The notes under the pieces are model-generated. The model saw only the letters and a list, made by a program, of their open reading frames with translations. It searched no databases and had not been told where the DNA came from. Positions 21,430 to 32,502 of a DNA stretch of 64,000 nucleotides are shown in pieces. The stretch spans positions 1 to 64,000 of the forward strand of contig JAHLKD010000034.1 of assembly GCA_025526935.1 (NCBI GenBank), read 5' to 3'. The DNA is from Cladochytrium replicatum. Lineage: Eukaryota > Chytridiomycota > Chytridiomycetes > Cladochytriales > Cladochytriaceae. The position numbers were made by a program, and so were the translations under genes. Each line of letters starts with the position of its first letter. The first letter of the stretch is position 1.

Positions 21430-22010
21430 TACTAAACTTGTCAGTCAACAATAGGTTCACATAACTATATTTCGCGATGGAATTTTTGCTTTTCTCTGAG
21501 GCGGGGATTTGAGTGGGCACACCACATAATCAATGTGACATGGCATCCAGAATCTCTGGAAATTTAACATTTTGCACTAGTTGTTGTGGCAACGCCTTTA
21601 TCCTCCAATTTGATGTCAGCATCTGGGACGTTTGACATTTTGATGGAAATACAGCAGTCTTGTTGCTGTAGATCTATCCCGAGCATTGTAGGTCCAGCCA
21701 ATTTATATTCACAGTTTTGATCAATCAGTTCGAACGCCACCAACGCGGACAACGGTATGTTTTTGGGGTCGGTGGATTGTAGATACACATTTCGAGGGAG
21801 GCTACAGAAGCGTCCTTCACGATCTGCTCGTTAAGTTCAGTACGAATTTTGGTCGACTGGAAGAGATTGTCCTGAACGCTTGCGAATCTTTATCGAGCAA
21901 AGAACTTAATCGCGTTTAACTTCGCTGGATTTTATTTTGACATAGAACTTGAATGAAGCACATCAAAGATTGTACAGAAAATTCAACAAAAGCAACAAGC
22001 CGCACGTCGC
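21430..22010. other. Intergenic: duplicated flank then 3' region of DUR3-like gene
   Basis: 21430-21695 is the non-transposon flank shared with the left arm and has no convincing gene. 21702-22010 is unique and probably holds the 3' UTR of the transporter gene ending at 22011. Confidence 0.5.
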
Positions 22011-24491
22011 TTAAGCAGCCAATTTCGATGCTTCGTCGTCCGTTGACTGGTCAAGGGGGATAGCGACAAGTTTGCTGCGGCGTTTGCCCGTGATGTCGGC
22101 CCAAATTCCCGCAACCATACGACCAAAGCCGTCGCGCGATTCCCACAAAGGAAGTCCAATGATCGTGATCGAAGCTATCCAAGCCCACGTAAATCCAACG
22201 ACAACCCATCCAGTGAAGAAGCCACTTGAAAAAACGTAGTTTGAGAAGTACATCGGGATCGGCCAGAGAATGATGAGAACGAAGGTGAGGACGAGCGAGG
22301 ACCAGTACGCGAACTTTGCGGCAGCGGCAAGCTTGTCAGGGTCGTTCTCGGACGGGTCAAAGTCCTCCTTGTCACGTTCGTCGTACACCTGTGCGATCGC
22401 CTTGGTGGATTCCCAGTCGTAATTGTCAGGCTTGATGAGTGACACCACGATGGAGACGATCGCCGAGGCACCAAGGGAAACCAAGTTTCCCGCAAGCATG
22501 GGGTAGTCACCACCAGTAGAATCGAGCGAGATCACGCCGTAAACGCTCTGGGCCACTCCGAGCCAAGCGGCAATTCCAGCGACCATACCCACAACAGCCC
22601 CAGCAACTGCACCGTAAGCGTTCTGTTTCCTCCAAGTCAGAGTAAAAGCGATGGGGGGCACTGCAGAGGCGACAAGGACACCCATAAGGAGGTACTTTGA
22701 GCAAAATGTTCAGCCCGTATCTGACAGAATTTCTCGTGAACTTACCAGGTAGCCCAGAGAGATTCCGATTTCCTTCAAAACGATACCGAGAACACCCATA
22801 ACAATACCGAATGCACCGATGAACCTGGAATAACGAATCATAAGTTTAAAATGAAGATTTATGATTGCATCATACTTACCAGTGAGAAATGTCAACAAGC
22901 TGCTTTCCAGTGGCATCGGGCTTGATGTAAGTGCGGTACACATCGTATGTGAAGATTGATGCGACTGCGATCAGCTCAGCAGATGAGGCGGAGGTGACAG
23001 CCATGAAAACGAGGAGTAGTACAGCGAACGCGCCACCGCTTCCGAGAAGTGCGACAGCCGCGTTTGGCGCAACAAGACCGGCGGAAACATCGGAGGCAGT
23101 CATCCGGTTAGGGTAGCTTGGGAAGACAGGGTTACTCTCCAACGCAACGCCAGCGAGACCGAGCGTCGTCGCGAGGAAGAAAGGAATCGCGAACCTGTTG
23201 GAAATATTGCGTTAAATAAATACCTCAAAAAGGGCACGAATCTTACCAAGAGAGACCACCAATCAGGTAAGCCTTCACAGTTGACGAGGGCCGTGCTGCG
23301 ATCGCACGTTGGAAGTAAGCCTGGTCGACGAAGACGGTACCAAAGTTTCCCACGATGTTGATAATACCGAAGATCAAACCACCAGTGGAGGTCATGGTAA
23401 GATACTCTCCACCAGCGTTGCCTTCGACGGGATGCACACCGGCGGCTTTAGCAAGCAGATCGAACATTTTTGACGGCGAACCGATCAAATCAGACGACGA
23501 ATACACTAAAACCAAGAATGAAATTCGGAATGGAACAGTACTGCGTTTCGCGTACCTGTGAATCCGAACACCAAGATGATGATGTAGATAATCTAAAGGA
23601 ATCGATAGGTCAAAAAATGTTCAGTGGTTTCACGGTATCCATACCGCAGTGTGCACATAGTCGGTTAAGAATGTAGCCTTTATGCCACCCGCAATAACAT
23701 AGATAGTGACACCGATGGGAATCAACATGCAAGCAGCGTACACGCTCATCCCGGTGAGATCTGTAACCACAGCGGAGCCTCCCAAAATCAACATGGCAGT
23801 CACAATCATGTTGGTTAAAAGCGCGAAGACCTAGAAATCATTCATCAGAAAGGTATCCCTTGAATCTACATATAACAGTTCGATACCATGAATACGATGT
23901 GAGAAGCGCGTCCGGGGTAGCGAGCCCTGATGATCTCGAGGAAGGTGTGGGCATTCGGAGCTTTCCTCTTCACCTCACTCGCAAGCACTGCGAAAAGAAG
24001 AACCTGGACCGTCGCACCAGAGGCATACCAGAATGGACCGGAGACACCGTACTTGTAGGCGACAGTGGAAGATTGAAGCAAAGTGGCGGCCCTGAAAAGC
24101 TGATTAGCTTGTGTGACGGTCTATGTCCAAATGTCACGAACCAGGTCCAGCTGTTCAGTTTCGACAGCAGGCGAGTGGAGAATGTATTGAAGTAAGAAAG
24201 GTATATATCGAGATATTTTCAAGCGTATCGAGTTACCTTGAAACAACTGCAGCCGCGGTGAGACCGATCTTCACGGATCGCAGAGCCGTCATGAAGTTCT
24301 CAGAGGTCAGCTCCTCGTTCAGGTATCGCTTCTGGGCGTATGTCAGAAGGGTCATGAACAAAGCGAAAAGCAACCCTGATGGGGATGTGATCGAAATCAC
24401 TAACTGTTGATACAATGTCACGCAAATCATGGTTACCAATTCCGATGACGACGGCATATCCGACCGCTTCTGAAAGAACTTTCGCTGACAT
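22011..24491 (-). CDS. DUR3: DUR3-like urea/sodium symporter
   Basis: Plasma-membrane solute:sodium symporter of the fungal urea active transporter type, importing urea (and, in yeast DUR3, polyamines) for nitrogen supply. Ten exons: 24491-24437, 24375-24237, 24150-24142, 24091-23887, 23830-23645, 23592-23556, 23508-23247, 23194-22880, 22824-22746, 22694-22011; all introns GT-AG, 656 residues, in frame. Family signatures are GYAVVIGIG at the start, [56 protein letters not shown] and VMGVLGIVL. Exon 3 is only 9 nt and encodes the W-T-W core. The C-terminal tail after the last membrane span is charged and cytosolic. Length is usual for the family. Confidence 0.93.
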
Positions 24492-25427
24492 CTTTCGAGG
24501 CTGTCAAAGAGATCGTGGCTCGATGTGGAGGGTTGATCTGGGGTCTTTATTTGGTTGGCGTGAGAAATCTCGCTGTTAACATTTTTTTGCAGACTTGATA
24601 AGATAAAAATTGTCCACCTCAAGTTATCAATCAATCGAAAATGCCCGATAGAGACCACCAACTCTACGATAGCACCAACATCCCTGGCAAGACCGCGTCT
24701 CAAAGTGATCCAACGGCAGAATGATACTGCGGGTTCGTGTTCTTGCAGTTTCGTCCATTCCAGGTGCACTACACTATTCTTATCTCAAAACGATTATCTT
24801 AAAAACAAATCTCGAACCTTAATGTGATCTTCGCCATCAAGTGATTATCTCATGTTGACCGAGAAGATCTATATTATCAATGCGTCTCACTGCGAACGAT
24901 AAGCATGTCCGCTTTTTCCAGAGTGCTCTGGGTTCACCTGAGAATCATTGCACAGAGTACTGCAGGGGAGCTTTTTTTCGATGTAGAAACGATGCAGTTC
25001 GTAGAAGGCCAGCGGGCAGTCATCGAACAGAATGATCCAAACATACATGTCGCCCCTTAATGCATCGAAAGTAAAAAGTGGAAAAAGAGGGCTCGTTATC
25101 AAATATGCTGGTTGACAAAGATAGCCAGCCGCTTATCGCGCGTTTTGAGAGATGAGATGTGTTTCGTCGCTAGGGGGCGATGTCCACAGACCGAGGCACT
25201 AATTTGGGTCTTTTGCTGTCTCCCACCGCCAGTTCCACCCACCTTCCGTTTCAAAATTCCCGAAGGATACGGAGAATTTGCCTTGGCTTACATTTTCATT
25301 GCAGGGTCTGTTAACATTTACTACATTTGGGAAGCTCGTCGAATACCGATCATGCACTTGTAATTATCCCTGGTTTTGCAAAGAATAAAGCATCAACAGC
25401 CAGTGATAAACAAAAACGAAGAACGTC
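24492..25427. other. Divergent intergenic region between transporter and VPS9 genes
   Basis: About 0.94 kb separating two genes that point away from each other, so it should hold both promoters. Only short unconvincing ORFs are present, and I see no clear regulatory motif. Confidence 0.5.
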
Positions 25428-27492
25428 ATGCTTTGCAAAGTGGCTTTGACCATTTCAATGGAACCAATTGACCCACCAAAAGATGAAAAGACCGACTCCA
25501 CGACCGTGGACGGCCGTATTCCACTCGATTATCCCGAATTCGTCAGACTATTGAGACAGCGCGAGGCTGCTCCTTTGACGTTCAAACTGAAAAGGTTATT
25601 TCAAAGCGAGACACGCAAACAAACTCAGAGCTCAGTGTTACGGTACATATAGCTTCCTCAACAATTTTAGCCTGCAGAAACGGACAATACAACAGCAACG
25701 GAAGCTGGTCGCGGCATTTCTTTCGAATATCTATGAGGACACAATAAATGTACACATGTCGTGAAGATTTTGGTTGCTCCTTGAGAGAGATCGTGAATTC
25801 CGGCGTGGATGACATGATGTGAGAGTATGGAAGTGATGGGATGATGTGATTACCCGGAGGCGTTCGAAGCAGAGAACAGTTTCACAGGCGATTGACTTCG
25901 TTGCGCATTTTTGTATAATCTAGCATCCACTATTCGAAAGCTTCACTGATGAAGCCGACCTTGAGCAGATCCTGGAAGGCTGGGAGAAGGTTTGTTGAAT
26001 ATTCAGCACTGAAATACAGCTCTCTCCAACTCTATCATAATTGTAGCTTCTCCTCACCAAGATTTATGATATCGTGTTTGCCGGGGTTGGTCCAGACGAA
26101 GTAAAGATGAACGTTCATCTGCAGCTGAAAATCGACGCATATTCATGGATCCAGGTAAGTCACGGGCGTCATTAGTCTCATTTCTCTTTGTAAAGATTCC
26201 TTTTGCTTGTAGGAGTCACATCTCGACCTTCCATTCACTCTCGAAAAGTCTCTCGAGGTTGGTCAGAACGAGTTGAAACGAATCAATTCGTTCCGAGCTC
26301 CTCGCGACAAACTTACGATCCTTCAAAATACCCTCCAGCTCGTAGTTGGTACGATTGTGATCCAAAGCTAAGACTCTGGCTCCTCTAATTACCTTGCAGA
26401 ACTGATCGAGAAGAACAATTCCAAAGCCAGCTCGGACCATCTCCTTCCGGTCCTCATTCTCACCATCATCCGCGCAAACCCACCTAATCTAATCAGCAAC
26501 GTCAAATACGTCATGCGCTTCCGTAACGCGCAGCAGCTCGAACGCGGTCCAACGCAGTACTGCCTCACCAACATGATGAGCGCGGTTTCGTTCATATACA
26601 ACGTCACTCTAAACGCGTTGACATTGACCGACGAAGAGCGCGAGATCTAGTAATACCCTGCCTTCCTAATCACCTCGGTTTCAGACTCACAAGCTGCGCT
26701 CTCTTTTCTTTTTCTTTTGGAAACAGTGGTCCTGAACTCGGTACGCCTGTATTGCCACCAGGCGGTTTTCCAAAGTCACGGACACCGGTACCATCAGACG
26801 GACCCAAGCCAGCAGAAGAAATCGGCGAGATCGCGCAAAAGGTCATGGCCAGCACGAGTGAGTTCCTCGGGACGTTGTTCAAAGAGGCGCGCACGCTGGG
26901 CGAGAACGCCGTCGGGACGATGGACAATGTGTTTCGGAATGTTGGCGGGGACCAGAACAAACCTGCTTCGACGAGCGGGAGTTTGGACGTACCAGTGAAC
27001 AACCGGCCGCGATACGAAAGGATCGAATCGGAGCGGAATTCAATGTATTCAACCACGCCGCCAAATGTGGGGGGGGTTCTGAACGAGGATGCGGCGGCGA
27101 GGGAGTTGGAGACGAGCTTTGATGAGGAGGCGGCTGCAGCGGCAGGTGCAGTTGAGGAGAAGAAGCCGGGTGTTGTCACGCCGAGGGTGGTTTCGCCGGT
27201 GAGATCGAGAGGGACTGCTGGCGCTGCTGCGGCTGCTAGACCGTTTAGCGTGTTGGAGGTTGCCGAGCAAATGTCGATCGCGGAGGAGGAGGAGCGGAGG
27301 AGGAGGGTAGCAGCGGACGAAGAGGAGTATGAATTTCAACTCGCGATGGCGTTGTCCATGTCGGAAGCTGAGGCAAAATCGAACGCAACGTCAAAGACAG
27401 GGGAGGATTCGGAGGTGAAATCAGCAACAGATGAAGACCAATCCAACGGAAAACAGGATGAGAAGTTGGTTGACACTGGCGACGGAAGTTGA
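25428..27492 (+). CDS. VPS9-domain Rab5-family GEF with C-terminal UIM
   Basis: Guanine-nucleotide exchange factor for endosomal Rab5/Vps21-type GTPases. Exons: 25428-25594, 25653-25749, 25924-25989, 26047-26154, 26213-26348, 26400-26649, 26727-27492; 529 residues. A helical bundle (FVRLLRQREAAPL, LKSFLNNFSLQKRTIQQQ) precedes the VPS9 domain, with QNELKRINSFRAPRDKL, SSDHLLPVLILTIIRANPPN (conserved Asp), SNVKYVMRF (conserved Tyr) and YCLTNMMSAVSFIYN. The disordered acidic C-terminus ends in a ubiquitin-interacting motif, EEEYEFQLAMALSMSEAEAKS. The second start ATG at 25458 is possible. Intron 25750-25923 is long (174 nt) and could hide a small exon. Exon 6 reads through an apparent stop only if the donor GTAATA at 26650 is used. 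Confidence 0.88.
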
Positions 27493-27675
27493 ATTGATGG
27501 TGTATCATAATATTAATGTATTCATTAACAGTGTAGTATTTGAGCGGATATGAATATTAAAGTAACTGATCAACAAAATATTCAAGAAACAAGTGGTAAT
27601 TCAAAGGCAGTGAAGTAACATATGGGACTTAATAAGGAACAGAAAACATTCTTCAATAGTCATAAAAAGCTCCTT

Positions 27676-28974
27676 CTAACCCTCCAAAGCGTGGTTATGC
27701 TCCATCTTAGCAGTGCACCTAAACACCCAGTTCTCATCTCCAGAGCTGGCGGTGCACAGAACAACTCGCCACTCGCATCCCGTAAGCGCCGTCTTCCACC
27801 TCCTCTTGCGCTTCCTTTCGCCCTTGAGCTCCTTGAGTCTCCGTCCGCAGTTGCAAATCACGACCACGTAGTCCTTCTTTGACGTGCGCACGAGTACCTT
27901 GAATCCGTGCGCAGCGGCCTGAGCCTTCAGGAAACGAACGGCGTGGTCCTTGGAAGGGAATGTGGATGACGACAGCAGTGTGCGGAAGTGAGGTGAGGAG
28001 TACGGCTGGATGGCTTGGGTCTGTGGTGAGTGAGGGCCGTTTGATCCGGTTTGGCGGGGGTCGAAGGATGATGTAGACGACGGGGTAGGCGAGGTTGAGG
28101 AGTAGCGTACTTGGTACGATGGATGCTGTTGAGGGGCTTGTTGGTTATGGTAGTGTGGTTGCGCATGGTTGGATGATGAGCGCTGCGGAGGTTGAGGCGG
28201 GTATGGGTGGTGGTAGTGTGGAGTAAGACCAGTGGATGATGTGCTTGATTGGTGGGATCGAGTTGGATGGGGAAGGGTGTGTTGGTGAGGAAGATCAGAC
28301 GAGGAGTTCGTGGAAGACGAGCTTGTGCGATAAAGGGAAGGTGCATTGCCGTGGTAGTTTTCGACGGCACGGGCATACGGATCGCCCACGATGCGTTTGT
28401 GATCATAGTAGTCTTCATTCTCGTATGTGATCCGACGGGACAAAGAAACATCTCTCCGCATTGCCGAGTGACTGCTGACTATTGAGTACGGTGGCACTTC
28501 GGAAGGTTGAGCATGGCGATCCGAATATCGCATGTCGTTGGGGTAACCATTTTCCTCCTCTCTTCCGGGGGTTCGCTCTTGGAATGCGCGTGTCAATCCA
28601 TCAGCATGACTGGTATGCTGTGACGGTTCGAAGCTTGGGAGATACGCACGAGGCTTTTCTTCCGAAGTTGCGTATCGGTATCCGGCCTGAGTCCCGGTTG
28701 CATGGACAGACTGGTAAGGTAGTTGCTGAGGTGAGTTTGGAGCATTAGTTGAATGATGAATGGGGCGATTGTGGTCAACCCATGAGCCTTTTGTTGAAGT
28801 ATGGCGGTGTGAGGGGAAAATCCCTAGTGCGGAGATTGGCGGAAGAGAGATCATGGGTGGTGAAGAACGGCTGATTGAAGGGAGTACAAAGTTTCCTCCG
28901 CTGTGCTGAGCTGAATTAGTTGTAGTGCTATGATCGTCGAGCAGTGGAGGGCTGTTAGAGTCGACGTGCAGCAT
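27676..28974 (-). CDS. FAR1-type (WRKY-GCM1 superfamily) zinc-finger transcription factor, paralog 1
   Basis: Probably a nuclear DNA-binding protein of 432 residues without introns, started at the first ATG (28974); the frame stays open a little further upstream. The first ~330 residues are low-complexity Ser/Pro/His/Gln. The C-terminal domain (about 335-430) has FPSKDHAVRFLKAQAAAHGF, KVLVRTSKKDYVVVICNCGRR, a basic stretch GERKRKRRWK, TGCEWRVVL and the final EHNHAL. This is the layout of FAR1 DNA-binding domains with Cys and HxH zinc ligands. A paralog lies at 53646-55724. Targets are unknown. Confidence 0.8.
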   Translation of the reverse strand: MLHVDSNSPPLLDDHSTTTNSAQHSGGNFVLPSISRSSPPMISLPPISALGIFPSHRHTSTKGSWVDHNRPIHHSTNAPNSPQQLPYQSVHATGTQAGYRYATSEEKPRAYLPSFEPSQHTSHADGLTRAFQERTPGREEENGYPNDMRYSDRHAQPSEVPPYSIVSSHSAMRRDVSLSRRITYENEDYYDHKRIVGDPYARAVENYHGNAPSLYRTSSSSTNSSSDLPHQHTLPHPTRSHQSSTSSTGLTPHYHHPYPPQPPQRSSSNHAQPHYHNQQAPQQHPSYQVRYSSTSPTPSSTSSFDPRQTGSNGPHSPQTQAIQPYSSPHFRTLLSSSTFPSKDHAVRFLKAQAAAHGFKVLVRTSKKDYVVVICNCGRRLKELKGERKRKRRWKTALTGCEWRVVLCTASSGDENWVFRCTAKMEHNHALEG

Positions 28975-29019
28975 CTGCGGCGTTCGGAAATCGCGAGCGG
29001 AAGCGGAACGCGAGTACAC

Positions 29020-30105
29020 GTGATGATAGAGAGGAGCCGAAGAGACACACGAGCGGGGGAGAGTTATTCAGCAGATGTTACAATACGATGATGACAGAAT
29101 TTGTAGCGGTAGCGGGGACAGGCGGGATTTATTACTTTTAAGACAGCGATGGGCATCAGAACCTGAGCGATAAATTTAATATTCTATTTATTTTCGCCTG
29201 GGCTGCAACACATACAATTTGATGACCCCCCAAACTTTTGTACCCCCGCGGCGGTTGTAGCCACAGCCACCTAGGCACACAACCAAAACCAAGGCCGAAC
29301 CTTCCCTGCCCATCCGCACATCTGCGGACTAGCGGACACACTGGGTGAATGCCAGCTGCAACGAGAGTATGCTCTTTTTATCTGTAACGTGCTCTGGTGT
29401 TGCTGCCAGCATGTTACGAACGGCTGCGCTGAGCTGCACCCAAGGTTGGATAGTGTTACAAAATTCAACCCTACTCCACGATTACATTTTACGGCAACAA
29501 TATATATAAATCAACCATTGGCTACAATAAACCTTGTCTGCCTATTACAAAATGACGAATGGAATTCGAATGGATGCCTGGGCAACTGGGCACAAGAAAT
29601 ATTATGTCCGAATCCCATGCAGGTCTGCTGCCGTATGGCTACGCCTGCAACATCAAACTTCACAACTTGTCATCAACAACGGAGTTTGCTGCGCTGTCCC
29701 TCTTCAATGATTGGATTGGAATTTGACACACGTTTGAAACCGTCAACTCCTCGCTCCTGAATGTCTGGCACCCCATGGACGCACCTCCACGGGTCCGAGG
29801 CACCGAAGTGAGAACCTCAACCGCTTAAAAATATGATCATCAATCAGGGTCTCAGTGGCTTTGACATCTTCTGATTGGCGTTCACACACTACCGCTACAA
29901 CGAATCATGAGGGAACCGACTACACTCAACCTCCACAATGTGAGGGAGTTACATCTCGCAACACCGCTCGCCTAAAGAGCATTCTGCACAGAGCATGCCG
30001 GACATTCATTGCCCCATGCATTGCGATTGTGCTCATTGACGTAGCTCTTGCAGATATCAAGTGAAGCGGCCGTTGTGGCAGTAAAAGGTTTTGGTGACAC
30101 TGTTG
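29020..30105. other. Gene-poor stretch upstream of FAR1 paralog 1
   Basis: Only short open frames without family signatures. The first few hundred bases likely hold the promoter and 5' UTR of the minus-strand transcription factor gene. Confidence 0.4.
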
Positions 30106-30470
30106 ATTAAGTTTGGACAATGTATTCGAAACTCTGATGGAGATCCTGTTACTGCCGAGTCTTCATTCCATATTGGCTCCATGACTAAAGCAATGCAGGC
30201 ATTTGCCATTTGGCAGAGCGGGGTATTTTGAGGATGCTCACACACCGTCCGTCGTTTGCTCTCAACGATTCTGCGGCCACCGAACTGGTCTCTTTTATCT
30301 ACCTCCTTTTGCACAGGGCGGATCTTCCCACTTCCGATCTGCTTCTGTTCCTCTCAAACACGACCATCGAGATGTTTCACAACGGCTATCGTCCTGATAG
30401 CCATAGTCCGAATTCCGATCAGGTTATGCCTACCAGAACTTTATGCACATGCTAGCACATGCAATTTCGT
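30106..30470 (+). pseudogene. Beta-lactamase/serine-hydrolase-like fragment
   Basis: The frame at about 30106-30230 reads RNSDGDPVTAESSFHIGSMTKAMQAFAIW. This contains the S-x-x-K (SMTK) nucleophile motif and its surroundings as seen in class-C beta-lactamase-related serine hydrolases. It then stops; a different frame (30210-30455) stays open but is not clearly the same domain. No Y-x-N or C-terminal motif is found. Most likely a decayed gene remnant next to a retrotransposon relic. Confidence 0.45.
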
Positions 30471-30769
30471 CCAACAGCAACAGATCCAGTCCATTCTCTT
30501 TCAGAAAATCAATGTAGGGGAACGACGCAACTTCAACAATAGCTTCGGCGCTTCGCCGGCACTACGAAGTACATGGTTGTTGACTGCGCGGCCAGAACAT
30601 TGGAAGAGCGTGATTGTTGAGTCGGAAGTAAGGGTGAAGAATGCAGTTTTTAGTTGAGTTCACGGGTCGAGCTCTCGATGATGATGTCGCCCCAGAGGTT
30701 GTGGGTACAAATGCCGAGAAAGCGTTTGGTATCGACGGTGGAGAGTGGGAGTGGACTCGGTCGGTTTGC

Positions 30770-32180
30770 GTACGCCTTCTCGACTTCTTTGTGACTTTTC
30801 GCTTTCGCCTCGAATATCGTCCTGGCTCGAAACATTCCAACGCTGATGGATTAAGTCGTCGGAGCGACTTTCAGTTTGACGGGGATACTAAACTTCTGAC
30901 ACACCAAATCTTACCAAAATCTAACGATTTTCCTCCAAAGATCATTATCTCTGAGCTCGATCTCGAAAATTTCGAATCTCTGATACATCAGAAATCCGAC
31001 AGTGCTGGTCCGAATTTCCCGAAGTCTTAAACGACTACAAATCCAACCCCAATTATATCTGGAAGAATGGATCAGTCTTCACCAAACAAGGTCTCATTCT
31101 TATACCTTTTGATGAAATTCGCCTCGAAATCTTGGAAAGAGACACGATTCCCCTATCGCTGGACACTTCGGCTATGCTGAAACAACAGAATATGTCTTGC
31201 GCCTAAAATTAACGCGTTGGATAAAGAATTATGTTCGTCCCTGTGACACTTGCATTCGTAACAAAACCGTTCGTCAAAAACCCGCAGGACTTCTTTATCC
31301 GATTCCTCCAGAAACTCCGTTTTGCGTCTGGCCTCTCCATTTTGTCACGGATCTTCCTAAGTCTTTCGGTTATGATTCGATCCTCGTTATTGTCGAAAAG
31401 GCGACAAAGTTTCTCATCATTGTTCCCTGCAAAAAAAACCATTAGTGCTCCTGAAACGGCAAAACTATTCTTTGACCATGTCTTCAAAACCACTGCTTAC
31501 CACGGAAAATTATATCCGATCGCGGTACTCAATTCACCTCGAAATCCTGGGCTCGATTCTTCGAACTTGTCGGTAACGGTACCGAACTTGGAATCGCTAC
31601 TACTGATCATCCACAGTCTGATGGCCAATCCGAAGTACTCAACCAAACGATTCAACAATATCTTCGTTGCTTCACACACCTAGAATCAAAAAATTGGGCT
31701 AAGTTTCTGACCCTTGCCCCGTTTGCAATCAACAACGCAAAACAAACTACAACCGGATTCTCACCTTTCACGCTCTCTACGGTTGAAACCCCGCCTTCGA
31801 TCCCCAACTCACCGTGGATACGAAAGTTCGTGAAGCAGAAACCCAAGCAACTAAAATTCACGAACTTCACGAAGAACTTCTTGCTTATATTTGCGTCGCT
31901 CAAGAACGACAAAAATTCTTCGCCGATCAGCATCGTCGTCCTGGCCCCGAATACAAAATCGGCGCCAAGGTTTGGCTCGACACCAGAAATTTCCGGAAGA
32001 GCAAAAACTTTACCCTCGTCGGTCCCTTCTTAATCCTTCAGAAAATTGACGATGTCGCATTCAAGCTCGACTTACCGAAAACGATGGGTATTCACCCAGT
32101 TTTTCATGTCTCGCTTCGAGATCCTGTCAAGACTTGGTCAGCTCTTTCTGATATTCGCACTATCCAAGCTCCTAGTTAAA
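30770..32180 (+). mobile_element. Ty3/gypsy pol relic (RNase H end, integrase, chromo-side)
   Basis: Frames in order: an RNase H C-terminus (EYRPGSKHSNADGLSRRSDF, about 30810-30870), an integrase HHCC zinc region (HFGYAETTEYVL... CDTCIRNKTVRQKPAG, about 31145-31290), an integrase core (HFVTDLPKSFGYDSILVIVE; TTDHPQSDGQSEVLNQTIQQYL) and a C-terminal region (FADQHRRPGPEYKIGAKVWLDTRN; MGIHPVFHVSLRD) ending at 32179. Several frameshifts separate them. Gag, protease, most of RT and both LTRs are missing. Confidence 0.9.
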
Positions 32181-32502
32181 TGGTCTACCGACTCTGACAA
32201 CTCCTGGGAAATTCCTGACGACATTCCCAATCTAGAAGTTTGGCAAGTGTTATGAGGAGGCTTTCGGTGTTGAGCAGGATCCAGCACAAGCAGCGGCTTG
32301 GACAGGGAAAGGAAGTGTTGCCAGATAAATGGATTTCTTTAAAATAGAAATAGAAAAATCGGTTGATGGTGCTATTTTTTTGCAAACAAACTGTGGCTTG
32401 TATGCTCATTTTGTTTGGGGTCTGAACTTCTTGTGTCCTGCCGTATTCTAACTATCGCCCATTGCTCGGTTGCGCAACATACGCTACTAAGAGAAAAAAA
32501 AG
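32181..32502. other. Intergenic, OLA1 promoter side
   Basis: No gene is seen between the gypsy relic and the OLA1 start codon. It should contain the OLA1 promoter and 5' UTR. Confidence 0.5.

Larger units (their letters stand above)
17093..21695. repeat. Right arm of ~4.6-kb inverted repeat
   Basis: Inverted partner of 2299-6874, including flank 21430-21695, tRNA-Arg and LINE-B. The match ends at the TTGGCT border (21696-21701); beyond it the sequences differ. Unlike the left arm, it has no tail-only LINE inserted at the outer border. Confidence 0.88.

Noticed and set aside
27049-27339. Arg-rich minus-strand ORFs within the VPS9 last exon
   Set aside because: Shadows of the coding strand.
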